Source: Apostichopus japonicus
Lineage: Eukaryota; Echinodermata; Holothuroidea; Aspidochirotida; Stichopodidae
Reading direction: 5' to 3'
DNA length: 64,000 bases
NCBI RefSeq assembly: GCF_037975245.1
Contig: NC_092575.1
Span: forward strand, 3,466,001-3,530,000
The stretch's first letter is position 1, and every line of letters starts with the position of its first letter. Position numbers and translations under genes: made by a program. The notes beneath the pieces were generated by a model. The model did not search any database and was not told the origin of the DNA. It worked only from the letters and a program-made list of their open reading frames with translations. Positions 14,387 through 27,504 of this stretch are shown here, one piece after another.

Positions 14387-14578
14387 TTTTAACCTCACTT
14401 GCTGGAAGCTTTGTAGGTCTAGTTCTTAAAACAACGCAAAAGCTGACGTTTTTATCTAACCAGGAAAAGCTTTTCCAGAAAATCAAATCATATCAGTCAA
14501 TATTTGAATGTACACACCATGCATCAACACAGTTAATTGTAATCAAGGTAGTGGAGTGTGACCAAGTCAATTTAAACC

Positions 14579-14984
14579 GGTGCTGTGGTCGAGTGGATAA
14601 ATGCGGTCGCATTTGAAGCAATGAAGCTTAGCAAATCCGGAAATTCCGGATTAGTTACACGGTCGGGTCAAATTAAGGTGGGTTTTTCATCCACGATCAA
14701 TCTACGGTTTTCCCATCTGAAATGACTTTCTGAATTGTAAATATTCGAGATTTTATGTTAAAATGTTGAATTGGAAGCCACCCGACGTGTAAGTTGTAAT
14801 TCATCAGCCCTTGTGGGTTTCTCCCACATTTGTGGTCGCTTAAGCGTCGTAAAATAACTGGTGATTATTAGATTATTATTGTTATTATTACTATTAATTA
14901 TTGTTTATTATTATTATTATTATTATCATCATCATCAGCATCATTATTATTATTATTATTATTTATTATTATTATAACAATAAT
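14579..14984 (+). repeat. SINE family B with A/T-triplet tail
   Basis: The head GGTGCTGTGGTCGAGTGGAT is A-box-like. A degraded B-box region follows (CACGGTCGGGTCAAATTAAG), then the body with ACGGTTTTCCCATCTGAAAT and the 3' motif GGTCGCTTAAGCGTCGTAAA. It is followed by about 120 bp of (ATT)n/(ATC)n tail (14862-14984). The head can be read as a decayed tRNA gene. Confidence 0.8.
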
Positions 14985-15770
14985 TGACCGTCGAGGCTTT
15001 TGGTCTCAGATTGGGGATATGATACTTTACATGGGCCAAAGATTAACCGATTATAGATGGAAAAAGGACCATGTATTTTGGTCTCATAGTCGTATTATTA
15101 TTATTATTTTCTGCATTGTATAGTCGGGTTATACCGGCTGTTTCCACTGCGAAATGGGCGATCGTGAAAATCTACCCCGACAGCCAGAATGGATATTACA
15201 CCGGCACAGAGTTTCTGTTCCTAAATACTGGTAGAATTTCCTCAAATATGGTCATGATATTCCCCAAAACCAACGCACTGACCCAAAGGAGAGTAAATCC
15301 TGGGAGAGGAGTGATAATTCGATGCCCATACCTGTCAATGATGACGCCCCTCCCACCTTGAGTACGGTCAATTCAAATCTCACCAAAGTTCATTCCGTAT
15401 TTATTATACATTACATAGCCCGCGCACTGCAGTTGGGTTTTACCTTTCTCTACCTGTGTATTTCGCGGATGGATATAGGAGTCGTGAATCCAGTGCTTTC
15501 GCCCTTCACACTATATCGTTGCGCTCAATACGAAATCCTAACTTCTGAGTGTAAAATATACCAACAAAGTGATATGCCCACACTGTGTAATAGTCATAGA
15601 TCAGTCTTGTTTGCCTGATATAACCCTATATACACTCTGCACAACAAGGAAGTCAAATTTGTGATTAGATAACCTTGTGAAAACAAGACAACAATTCAAC
15701 AACCCAGGTAACTCGCCATAAGGTAACTATGTATGTTGACTTTACACTATATATCAAGAAATACTGACCA

Positions 15771-15864
15771 TCCCTCTCCCCCTCCCTTTCTCCCTACCCT
15801 ACCCTCCCCACCCCTCCCCTCTCCTCCCTCCCCTCCCCTCCCCATCGCCTCCCCTCCCCTCCCC
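15771..15864. repeat. Polypyrimidine (CCCTCCCCT)n stretch
   Basis: About 95 bp of almost pure C/T with C-runs. The complementary strand has multiple runs of G and could form G-quadruplexes. No gene feature lies nearby. Confidence 0.85.
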
Positions 15865-16059
15865 AAATGAATTGTAATGGCTGATATGTTTTGGTCTTAT
15901 TTCGTACATGTTCGGTAGGAAAAGAAGTAAAGGAACCACACAAAGAGTTTCGACATTATTATAAGAAACAGGTCAGTTCAAGGTTCGTTGTTTTGCCTTT
16001 TTAACCTTTGTTTCAGAGTTGTTTCTATATCATGATGCATTCCAGTGGTACTATTAAAA

Positions 16060-16302
16060 GGTGCTGTGGTCGATTGGGATAAAGGCGGTTGCATCAGGCT
16101 TTGTAATTGGGAGGTTTCCGGGTTCGATCTCAGGCCGGGTCATTCAAAGGTTGGTTTTTGATCCAAGAGCAATCTACGATTTTCCCATCAGAACTGACTT
16201 TCTAAATTAAAATTTTTTCCCAAATTTGAGTTAAAATGGAATTGACAGATGTAATTGATAACTAAGCCCTCGCGTGGTCGCTTAAACGTCGTAATTATAA
16301 CT
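16060..16302 (+). repeat. SINE family B, second copy
   Basis: It has the head GGTGCTGTGGTCGATTGGGA, a good B box (GGGTTCGATCTCAGGCC), the body ACGATTTTCCCATCAGAACT and the 3' motif GTGGTCGCTTAAACGTCGTA. It is colinear with the copy at 14579. Confidence 0.8.
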
Positions 16303-16976
16303 GCCCAATTGATTTTTTTCTTCTTTCTTTCTGAAACCTGTTCAAATTCTTGTTGACTTGACTTTGTATGACGTTTCAGCTGTAAACGGTGCACTATCCT
16401 GGTGTTGGGGAATGTTCTGATATACCGAAAACAAATCTGCCAGGACTTGATTTGCCACTTCGAATAAGTTCGACTTTATATTGGCCCTTAGTTTGACTTG
16501 GAATGCGGTTATAAATATCTGACCGCAAAATGTCAAACAAGACGTGTGAAATTTATCAATAGTGGCGGTGACGGTTAGATACAATGGGTATTGTTTAAAT
16601 CTACTGCCTTCTATTCATGGGGTGTTTTGCGCTTTAGGCCAGTTAAAAGGGGGAAATCCCTATAGTTTGGTGAATTCCTTTTAAGACGTAAGAAGTTTTC
16701 TACTGTTTTTTTTTCTTGGATATTTGAACAATTGCCTTCCAAAATCTGAACAATCCCTGTTGATGTCGATGACGATGATGTTCTGCATACTTTACTAAAA
16801 CAGCTTTAAACCTTTAAAAATAAATTAGGCCTATAATTATAAATGATGAACTTTTAAAGGTTTAACTGTTTTGACATGAATGATCAAGCTAATGAGATAT
16901 AACTTGTTTTGACCGTGCATGTAACACAGGAACATATTTGACAATAACCAATACCTTCCTGCATAATACTATAATG

Positions 16977-17205
16977 ATCTGCATAGTAAACTAGTAATAT
17001 GCATAGTAATATAGTAATATGCATAGTAATCTAGTAATCTGTATAGTTATCTAGTAATATACATATAGTAATATGCATAGTAATATAGTAATATGCATAG
17101 TTATCTAGTAATATACATAGTAATATAGTAATATGCATAGTAATATAGTAATATGCATAGTAGTCTAGTAATCTATATAGTAATCTAGTGCATGTATAGT
17201 AATCT
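16977..17205. repeat. AT-rich minisatellite (ATGCATAGTAATATAGTAAT)
   Basis: About 230 bp of a roughly 20-bp unit, ATGCATAGTAATATAGTAAT, with variants (ATCTAGTAAT, TATACATAGT). Confidence 0.9.
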
Positions 17206-18030
17206 CAAGATGAAGTCGATACCTCACATTAATGGGTCTCTATATTATTCTTAACATATGTATATATATATATATATGTAGACATCATGCAAGACTTACG
17301 TATACTCGCTTACAATAAACAAAAATAATACTAAATGCTCTCAAATATGCGTAACCGGCAATGACATATCCTAACATGATCACTTTGGCTGATAAATTGA
17401 CCTATATGTCTCTTCTGCATGCCGATTTAGATTATGGTCTATAGAACTTGGGGGAGCAATTTACACTTACTGAACCCCAACCCCTCCGTTTACCGGGTCA
17501 CTTAAGCTTATAGCCACATCAACCTATAAATAAATGTCTTTACATCATATTTAATTGATTCTCCATATATTTTCACAAAACCTGCACTTTATTCATGTTT
17601 GACAAATCTTGACAATCGAGAAAAGGGACAATGATGGGATCTGAAAATACGCCAAAATAAGTCACTTCATTGCAGTCATATTTACGCACTTTTCATGATT
17701 ATAACCATTAAGCATTTTTGAACTATTGTGTGGTATGATACTAACAGTCTGCAACACAAACTGCGCCCGTATATTGAAATCTTCATTGCAAACGGTATTG
17801 GTACAGATTAAAAAAAACAGCAAAAATTATTTCCAAGAATTTCGTTGAATATCTTTATCCTATAAGCATAGTTGGGATGAAAAGTTTTCGTCAAAGTTTT
17901 TCGAAAACATTTATTTATGATGTTACAAAGAATAATTTCAAAAGTCATACGACAAAATATCGCGTTTGTCTAGTATATTATGACGTATTTGTCGTCGTGG
18001 ACATGGTAAGTTGAGTAGGCATGCACTTAT
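17206..18030. other. Intergenic, no gene seen
   Basis: AT-rich sequence with a short TA run (17260-17278). No exon or repeat was recognised. Confidence 0.45.
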
Positions 18031-18722
18031 CAGGCGCGTATCCAGGATTTTCAAACCCGGGGGGCGCGAATTACTATCTAAGCGGAGCGCCACCATCGGT
18101 TGGCGCGCACCGTACAAGAAAATTTCTTGTTTTGAAACCCCCCCCCCCAGATCACCGGAAACGGCACTTCTCGGGCTTGAAATGACCAACCAGATGTACA
18201 CTTTTTGCCTGAGAACCAGGTATTTCCTAATAGTTTTTTTTTCCATCCATAACCTTTTTGAAGTTTGTCAACCCGGCACACATCATGTTCGACCTGATGG
18301 CATCTCCTGTGGGTCTTTGCTTTTGTAGGTGATTCTACGTCGCGGCCCACAATACCCGTCAGCCCCACTTTTCAAGGTTTTAAGCCCCATATTTGTTCAG
18401 AATTTGAAAATTCCCATTTCTCGTGAATAAACTCACTTGAAAACATACCCATAATGTTGTACAAAATTTCATCTATGGACAACCAATATAGAAAAACTTC
18501 CTTGAACCCCTAACAGACCGGTCAAAATTGCACGAGTAGAGGGAAGTGTGATGCAGAATGTTGGTCAGAAATTTTCTAAAATTCAGACACAGTTAATTTA
18601 TTGGTGTACAAACATTAAAACCTCTTATAACGGCTATTATAAAACTTGGTTGAAGGAAATGAAAAAATAGCAGATATTTCCGAAAGCGAACACTACACAC
18701 ATAGGCGTAGGAGGCGCGGCGG

Positions 18723-19086
18723 CAGTGGCGGAGCTAGGGGTATTGGTCAGGAGTGGCGACAATGGTCTGTAGGAGCGCTTTCGACACTATCTAAGCGGAG
18801 CGCCACCACTGGTTGGCGCGTAGCGTACAGAAAATTTTTGAATAAAGATACTCCCTAGATCGCCGGAAATGACCCTTTCCGGGCCTGGCTAATTTGCAGA
18901 TAAACGAAGAATAAGGTGTCATCGCCAAATTACAGCAACAAAATGTGAGAAATGTCAATAAGTAGATGAGAGCGCAATACAAAAGTTAATAATCTAGAAT
19001 AAGTAAAAAGTGGTAAAGAGCTGAAAAAGGCGTCCGTCAGGGGGGGGGGGGCATCCACCCCCGACCGTATGGACGCTCCGCCACTG
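18723..19086. mobile_element. hAT-type MITE, nested
   Basis: Perfect 12-bp terminal inverted repeats CAGTGGCGGAGC/GCTCCGCCACTG are flanked by a perfect 8-bp duplication CGCGGCGG (18715-18722 and 19087-19094), the hallmark of hAT transposition. The inside has a conserved hairpin (AGCGCCACCA...TTGGCGCG) and a G-run near the right end, and no coding capacity. Confidence 0.9.
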
Positions 19087-19430
19087 CGCGGCGGGGGTGC
19101 AGCCCCTAATTCGCCATTACTAATGTAAAAGAGAGTTTTGACATAATTGGACCTCTATGCTTTTTCTCCATCTACATGAGACATGTCGTTGTTTACATTA
19201 GCATCCCGCGAAATACTGCGCAATTTGAACGGACCGTACGGTACATGATGGCATGCGATGTAATGTTGGATGCTTGCTTATATGATATTGACATGAGCAC
19301 GTTGAACGCGCGAAAATTTTTGGTTATTTTTTCAGGCAAGTCGGACAGTTTTGAGGCTTTTCATCCTGGAACGCCATTTTCATGCTCACTGATATGATGT
19401 GATATCTGCTGTTTGCGTTACAAATTCGAA

Positions 19431-19760
19431 CAGGCGCGTAGCGAGGAATTTGCCAAGGGAGGGGCGAAGCCTGTAGGCAAATTATCTAAGCGTAGCGCCA
19501 CCATAGGTTGGCGCGAAGCGTACAAGAAAATTTTGGCCGAAAATGCCTCCCAGATCGCTGGAAATGGCACTACCCAGGACCATTTGTTAGCGCGAAGCGT
19601 ACAAGCAAATTTTGGCCGAAAATGTCTCCCAGATCGCTGGAAATGACACTTCCCAGGCCTTGTAAGTTGCCTCTAAGCACTTTCTATTTTGAAATTACTT
19701 AGCGATATCATTTAAAAAAATGCTGAATGGGGGGGTGGGGCGGGCGGTCGCCCCCATCCC
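19431..19760. mobile_element. hAT-type MITE, 3'-truncated, nested
   Basis: It starts CAGGCGCGTAGCGAGGAATT, as does the intact copy at 63260, and follows it through the hairpin and the ATCGCTGGAAATG motif. Part of the middle is duplicated (19553-19640). It breaks off after GGCGGTCGCCCCC, without the right-hand inverted repeat. Confidence 0.75.
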
Positions 19761-20581
19761 AAAATGCGTCATGTTCCCCGACGACACGGTCGAGTTCGAG
19801 ACCAGCCACAGTTGGTTTCATAGCACAATTCTACACACGCGTTATGATAGACCATATATAGTACATATATAGATCATTAGTGAGAGAGGAAAATGGAAAC
19901 GTCAAAAAATGGAGTTGTCGGTGTAAGGGGTAGGGTGAGTCACACTTTTACGAAATCATTGATCCGTCACTGGCTACCCTTCAGCGCTGTAATGATGTCA
20001 CTGTTCCTCTTTCTCTCCCCGGTGTCTTCGCGTTTTTCTTTTACTCCCTCCTTTTCTCCTTTTTCTCTCTTTCTTCTTTTTCTTTTCCCTTCCTTCCTCT
20101 CCTCCTCCTCTTTTTTCCCCTCTTTTTTCCTTTTTTCTTCTCTTTTTTTTCTCTCCTCTTTTTCTTACCCGGGGGGCGCGCGCCCCCAACGCCCCCCCCT
20201 GGATACGCACCTGACTTATATATTATAAAACGTATGTATCCAACCTATACCGTCATTGCCATTTCAACAACACACATGCTCAACATTCTTAAATCATGTC
20301 GTAAGAATCCTTTGTCTCGTCTAAAGTAGTTATATACCACTGACGTGCGAATGACCAAGCCCCGCCCCCTCCATTTGCGCACGGCACTGAAGTATCAGAT
20401 TTGATGTGACTGATAAAAGTATTGAAAGAAGACAAATCAAACATGACTGCGGCTTACTGTTATTCTTCTTTAATATAGTGCGCGACCTTCCCAAATCACA
20501 CATGACAATAACAATTAACTAACTTTCCCCGAAAACACAATTACGTATATGTTTATATTCATTTGCCTTTGTCGTTTACCT

Positions 20582-20946
20582 CCATTCCATTAACATAAAG
20601 TCTGTTCAAAGTATCTCTTTCGAGATCCGGCTTTAGGAATCACAAATGATTTTCGAGTTGGTTAGCATCATGTTTGATCTCTAGAGTAAGGCAAAATATG
20701 TCACCAAAAACAGAACTAGTATTGTTCGATACAGGTGGCAAACGCCTACAGCGTAATTACGACCTTCTTTACCGGTTTCGAACCTCTGGACATACAATCA
20801 GCGTCCATAGCCTAGTGGTTAGGGTGTCCGCATACTGCAGAGCGGGAGGCCCGGGTTCGAATCCCGGTGGAGGCTGGAAGTTTTTTCACTGTTCTTGATT
20901 TTCCAACTCATTACGATTTTCATTTATATATATATATATATATATG
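20582..20946 (+). repeat. tRNA-like interspersed repeat, copy 2
   Basis: Same family as 6141-6491, with the tRNA-like core at 20801-20874 and the B box GGTTCGAATCC intact. The core has a 2-bp insertion beside the anticodon loop (CATACTGCAGAG), so it would not fold as a functional tRNA. A (TA)n tail follows. The upstream sequence (TTTGCCTTTGTCGTTTACCT, 20562-20581) is shared with copy 3, so the true unit may start further left. Confidence 0.8.
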
Positions 20947-22265
20947 AATTACAAGTTAAGTGATACACATTCATTCGACAATTGATTTCTGTTGTTTCAA
21001 CGAATTGTTGTTTCAACCGGTGCGATACCGGTTGGTTACAGATCTATTTTGTGAAAGTTGTGAATGGTTAAGATCATTGGTTCTCGAAGTTACGCGAATC
21101 GATCGCACACACATTAAGACTTTCCCGTTGGTCTGTACATTGACCACTTGGAGGAGGTTCAGAGTTGCCCCAGAACCGGGTCGTAGCCATGGGAGCATGG
21201 AGGCAACACCCTCACCTACTGCCCATCTCCCATACCATCCCACCCCACCCCACCCATCCCATCCCAACCCCACCATATCCCAACCCCCATCAGAAATGAG
21301 TCATTCTACTAATGGCTTTTATTTTAATAACACAAAACCAAAAAAATGAAATGTTTGTACTCACTTTGAAATGATGAGGTTATAGCACCTTTTTGCATAT
21401 GTGTCCCTTTGTCCAAAGCAAGATTTCTCATACAGGAGGGGATACCCCAACCCCTTAGACCCCTCCCCGCTACGGACGTTAATAGTATCCCATGCACCTC
21501 CAGATCTAGCTACGGGCCTGCCCCGGACAGCCCACCCCCTCCCCCCCAACTCCGAACCTCATGACCTCATATACCCAACCCCTAGACCCCTCCTCGCGAC
21601 GGACGTTATAAGTGTCACATACACCTCGAGATCTGGCTACGGGCCTGCCCCGGACAGCCCCTCTCCCCTCCTCCGAACCTCACGACTCCACGTCGTATTA
21701 TTCTGCAACTTTCGTATAATGAAACTTCAGGAAGCGTAATATCATTTCTCGCATACTCATTTTATTTTTTTATTTTTGTCTCTTTGTTTGTTATAAACAT
21801 TGACAGAGGGTTATATTAGTTACACCACAATATTATAAATACTGATACATTATATTATACAGGCTATTATAAAGAAGAGCATCTTTTGCAAGCTTAATGC
21901 GTTTGGTGAAATTTATAATTCAGCTTAGGCTCTAATGATATATGACTTATAGGGTATACTCGGTATTTACGAGATATAACTTTTGTTTTTAAGCAGCTTC
22001 TTGTTTGACTTCTTTTAATGGATAAAAGTTAGATAATTAGAAAACACAAAGAGAAAAAAGAATGATTGTCAATCTAAGGGCCTGCGATATCGTGTGCAAG
22101 TATAGCTATGGGCTCCGTATTCAGATATTTTAAAGTATAGATTAAAAAAAAAAACATTTGATGTTGATTGATAGGTAGTACGAATGATTTCATGCTTGGC
22201 AAGATTTTCAGTCAAAAACAAAAACCAACAAAAAAACAATCTTTTTTGTTCCTAAGATTGATTTT
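20947..22265. other. Intergenic with relics of CAGGCCCGTAG-ended elements
   Basis: Two near-parallel stretches (around 21478-21545 and 21597-21665) both contain AGATCT(A/G)GCTACGGGCCTG followed by CCCCGGACAGCCC. They look like duplicated right ends of a transposon whose terminal repeat is CAGGCCCGTAG. C-rich runs occur around 21237-21290. No gene was recognised. Confidence 0.4.
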
Positions 22266-22755
22266 GGAGAAGTTATGAAATAAAATTAGAAATTGTGAAA
22301 AGTGAATAATTGTAGTTTAGTAAAAAGATATATGTTACAACTTACTTCTCGATATGGTATAATCCAAGAACATATAATAATATACAATTTGGAGAAGTAT
22401 GAAATAAAATTAGAAATTGTGAAAAGTGAATAATTGTAGTCTAGTAAAAAGATATATGTTACAACTTACTTCTCGATATGGTATAATCCAAGAACATATA
22501 ATAATATACAATTTGGAGAAGTATGAAATAAAATTAGAAATTGTGAAAAGTGAATAATTGTAGTCTAGTAAAAAGATATATGTTACAACTTACTTCTCGA
22601 TATGGTATAATCCAAGAACATATAATAATATACAATTTGGAGAAGTATGAAATAAAATTAGAAATTGTGAAAAGTGAATAATTGTAGTTTAGTAAAAAGA
22701 TATATGTTACAACTTACTTCTCGATATGGTATGGTCCAAGAACATAATAATATAC
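22266..22755. repeat. 124-bp tandem repeat, four copies
   Basis: Copies start at 22266, 22391, 22515 and 22639 with GGAGAAGT(T)ATGAAAT. They are almost identical, differing by one indel and a few substitutions, so the amplification is recent. The sequence is AT-rich and non-coding. Confidence 0.95.
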
Positions 22756-23218
22756 ATGATTTTCATATTTAAAGTAAAGTCAATCTCTAGAAAGCTCTTT
22801 TTAAGGCTTCATTCATAATGATGAAATGCGCTCCTTGGTGCATGCAAGGCATAAAATGTTAAACGTTATTTCATTAAATCTGTTAATTCTTATCATTCAA
22901 AAACATGTTATTTAACATGACCGATTTTACTAATACCTGAATATCGTAACCTGTATAGGATTAACGATAAATATGGACTATCCTATTGGCTTTGGTATTC
23001 AGGTATTTGTAAATTCGGATATGTTAAACAACACAGCGTTAAAAAGTAAACTAGACCTAATCCTTTTATATAACGACACTTGTCTAATAATTCCAAACTT
23101 GTGATTTTAAAATGTCTGAATTTTACAAATATCTGAATACAATAGCCTCTGGGATCAGGATCAGGTATACAAGGTGAAAAATAAACTAAACCTGATCCTT
23201 AGCCCCCCCCCTCCCCTC

Positions 23219-23586
23219 CAGTGGCGGAGCTAGGGGTATTGGTCAAGGGGGGGGGCGAGAATGGTCTGTAGGGGCGCTTTCGACACTATCTAAGCGGAGC
23301 GCCACCATAGGTTGGCGCGGAGCGTACAAAAAAAAATTGGGTAAAGATACTCCCTAGATCGCCGGAAATGACCCTTTCATGGCCTGGCTAATTTGCAGAT
23401 AAACGAAGAATAAATAGATGTCATCGCCAACAAAATGTGACAAATGTCAATAGGTAGATGAGAGCGCAATAAATAAGTGAATAATCGCGAATAATTAAAA
23501 AGTGGTAAAAAACTGAAAAGGGCGCCAGCAGTCCATTTGAGTCCGTTAGGGGGGGGGGCGGGCATCATATGGACGCTCCGCCACTG
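23219..23586. mobile_element. hAT-type MITE
   Basis: The 12-bp terminal inverted repeats CAGTGGCGGAGC/GCTCCGCCACTG are identical to those of 18723-19086, and the interior is colinear with that copy. The flanking octamers CTCCCCTC and CCCCCCTC agree at 7 of 8 positions, consistent with an 8-bp target duplication in a C-rich target. Confidence 0.85.
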
Positions 23587-25085
<1,499 letters not shown>

Positions 25086-26396
25086 TCACTTCGCCCAAAC
25101 ATCATTATTTTTTCTAGAATAATTCTGCGGGAGCATGTAAGCGCTTACCCAACTCTTTGCTCCGCAATCGTGGCAACTTCCGGCCCAAGTTGGCCCAAAA
25201 TAATGCATTTTCTTCTTCCTGACATAACTTCTGCTGTGACTATTCATTAGCCTCTCTGCGATATCACAGTGTGTCTGATCCTTAATTGGACGAAGGTACT
25301 GCTCGTATTGAGGAACACTGACCACCTTCCCTTCTTTTCTCCATTTAAAATATTCCAAATATTTTTCATCGTTGCCACTTAATTCTATCAAATGGATAGC
25401 TAACTCCGATATCGATCCAAATTGGTCGACGTGTATGAACGAATTTGGTGGTGCTTTCTGGATATAATGCTCTAACGGCGCTCCAACGACGACGGGTACT
25501 ACACCAAGCTTCAGTGCGCGCCAAAATTTCTCCGTGATGTAGTCGTCACAACAACTGTTCTCTAAACTCAAATAGAACTTGTACTTGCGTATCACATCGA
25601 ATAACAGTGTCTCCCTATCCCATGGCAACTGTTCGTCACCACATTTGCCATACGTCTCCACAGGGATCAATTTATCGAGATCTTTGACAAATTTGAGTCG
25701 ATCCCATTGCAAAGTCTCGCAATGACTCGCCACCCAGGCTAACAGACCCCGCTTCGGATTCAAGAAATTCTTGAGATTAACGTCTCTGACTTGGCCATTA
25801 TCGAAACGTTCGTAGAATCCATAGGGATGAGAAAAGTCAGCGTCGTTCTTATAAGTGACTGACCAGTCGTAAGTGTCGTTCCCGTACTTTTGAGGGGGCT
25901 GTAACCCAGTGATATAAAGCGGACTATCTTGGGTAATCATAATCCACTTTTGATTTCTCGTCCGATTGCCGTGTACCCAGTTCCACATTTCCGGCGTCAA
26001 CCAGTGAAACACATTGGTGAATACGACTGCGTCGTAGTGCTTTATTTCACTTGGTTCCTTCGTGTGGTTTAGAAGTACAGAACATTCCGTGAGTGGGCAG
26101 TTGATCACCCGAGGAAACTTTACGAGAGATCTATAGCGAGCACCAGCACCGTGTTTACAGAACGAAAACCAGTCTTGCCTTATACCGAATAATACAACAC
26201 GTTTTTGACATGATTCATGCGCCGCTCGGAAAAATAGCCCATTTCTCAAAATCGATAAAATCACATTCCCTTGAGAAACCCCAGTCTCGTATTCATACAT
26301 TTCATTAGTGGGAGGTAAATAAAATAATGTGGTTACCATGAATGTCGTTGCAAAGAAAGTTAGAAGAAACTTCTTAATCCTCTTAATCTGATTCAT
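25086..26396 (-). CDS. Alpha-1,3-fucosyltransferase (GT10 family), intronless
   Basis: This is predicted to transfer fucose from GDP-fucose onto N-acetylglucosamine-containing glycans in the Golgi. The 436-aa frame starts at the first in-frame ATG (26396, A at -3). A type II signal anchor lies at residues 9-27 (FLLTFFATTFMVTTLFYL) after a short basic tail. A typical stem and N-terminal GT10 half follow, with ITQDSPLY (about 155-162) and TYKNDADFSHPYG (about 181-193). The family donor-site signature is at about 271-306: YKFYLSLENS, DDYITEKFWRAL and LGVVPVVVGAP. Three sequons (NHT, NRT, NDT) lie in the lumenal part, and the C-terminus has a Cys pair (HDC). Length and layout fit a complete FUT4/7/9-like or invertebrate alpha-1,3-FUT; acceptor specificity cannot be read from sequence. 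No frameshift or internal stop is seen, so it is likely functional although single-exon. Confidence 0.93.
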   Translation of the reverse strand: MNQIKRIKKFLLTFFATTFMVTTLFYLPPTNEMYEYETGVSQGNVILSILRNGLFFRAAHESCQKRVVLFGIRQDWFSFCKHGAGARYRSLVKFPRVINCPLTECSVLLNHTKEPSEIKHYDAVVFTNVFHWLTPEMWNWVHGNRTRNQKWIMITQDSPLYITGLQPPQKYGNDTYDWSVTYKNDADFSHPYGFYERFDNGQVRDVNLKNFLNPKRGLLAWVASHCETLQWDRLKFVKDLDKLIPVETYGKCGDEQLPWDRETLLFDVIRKYKFYLSLENSCCDDYITEKFWRALKLGVVPVVVGAPLEHYIQKAPPNSFIHVDQFGSISELAIHLIELSGNDEKYLEYFKWRKEGKVVSVPQYEQYLRPIKDQTHCDIAERLMNSHSRSYVRKKKMHYFGPTWAGSCHDCGAKSWVSAYMLPQNYSRKNNDVWAK

Positions 26397-26845
<449 letters not shown>

Positions 26846-27102
26846 TATAAATATATGTATAATAATAATAATAATAATTCCAACGTTCGCATGCCCACCC
26901 GGAAGGGTGCTCAAGGTCGTGGATACGCTATAATTCTTTTTCGCTTTTGTCGTGTATGGTTAATTTCAGTTCTTTGTTTAAGTTTGCCCTTACGACGGAC
27001 CGGGAAGTAACCTACTTTAGGCTAGGGTGCTTGCATGCATGCATGCACCCCTGTTATTGGCCTTGTGCTGAGGGTATTCTCAGGTCAATCAATGGTATAG
27101 AG

Positions 27103-27504
27103 CAGGGTTGTCCAACCTTTTGCAGAGGAGAGCCGCATGGAATGATTATGATGAAGGAGGGGGCCGCATGAACCCTACGCTCGATTTTTCGATTTTTGCC
27201 CGAAGCCCAGGGCAACACGATATGAGCACTGCGCGCGGAGCGCACTGATTTATTTTCCTTCCTGATAAGACATGAATAAAGTCCAGCCGCCCCCCCCCCC
27301 CCTCCGCTGAGAGAGTGTCACACAAACTGACCTGTATGCAGTTTTTTGGACCCAGAAGGTTCGAATGATTGATTATATAGCTTAAAATTGTTATCAATAA
27401 ATCTGCTCACTAACATTTCGCACCGTAGAGCATCTCTGGCGGGCCGGACGCAACCATGCGGCGGGCCGGACTGTGGCACGCGGGCCGTAGGTTGGACAAC
27501 CCTG
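27103..27504. mobile_element. hAT-type non-autonomous element
   Basis: Terminal inverted repeats CAGGGTTGTCCAACCT and AGGTTGGACAACCCTG are perfect over 15 of 16 bases. The flanks GTATAGAG (27095-27102) and GTATAGGG (27505-27512) agree at 7 of 8, an 8-bp target duplication. The termini resemble widespread hAT elements whose ends read CAGGGGTGTCCAA. The interior is GC-rich near both ends (GAGCCGCATGGAA, GCGGGCCGG) with no transposase. Confidence 0.9.

Larger units (their letters stand above)
18031..20213. mobile_element. Composite hAT-like element (outer)
   Basis: The left end CAGGCGCGTATCCAGG and the right end CCTGGATACGCACCTG (complement CAGGTGCGTATCCAGG) form terminal inverted repeats. ACTTAT abuts both ends (18025-18030 and 20214-20219), a 6-bp flank repeat rather than the 8 bp expected for hAT. 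At least two related elements are nested inside (18723-19086 and 19431-19760), and a C/T-rich tract lies at 20000-20166. No transposase frame is visible, so it would be non-autonomous. The two ends could instead belong to different insertions. Confidence 0.55.

Noticed and set aside
15071-15361. 96-aa plus-strand frame with a hydrophobic N-terminus that looks like a signal peptide
   Set aside because: The hydrophobic run is encoded by (ATT)n-type sequence, and the remainder matches nothing I recognise.
16342-16584. Possible minus-strand exon (80 aa)
   Set aside because: Composition is gene-like, but no flanking exon, reliable splice sites or recognisable motif was found.
22266-22755. CRISPR-like array
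   Set aside because: Units are identical throughout with no variable spacers, and the DNA is animal; it is a tandem repeat.
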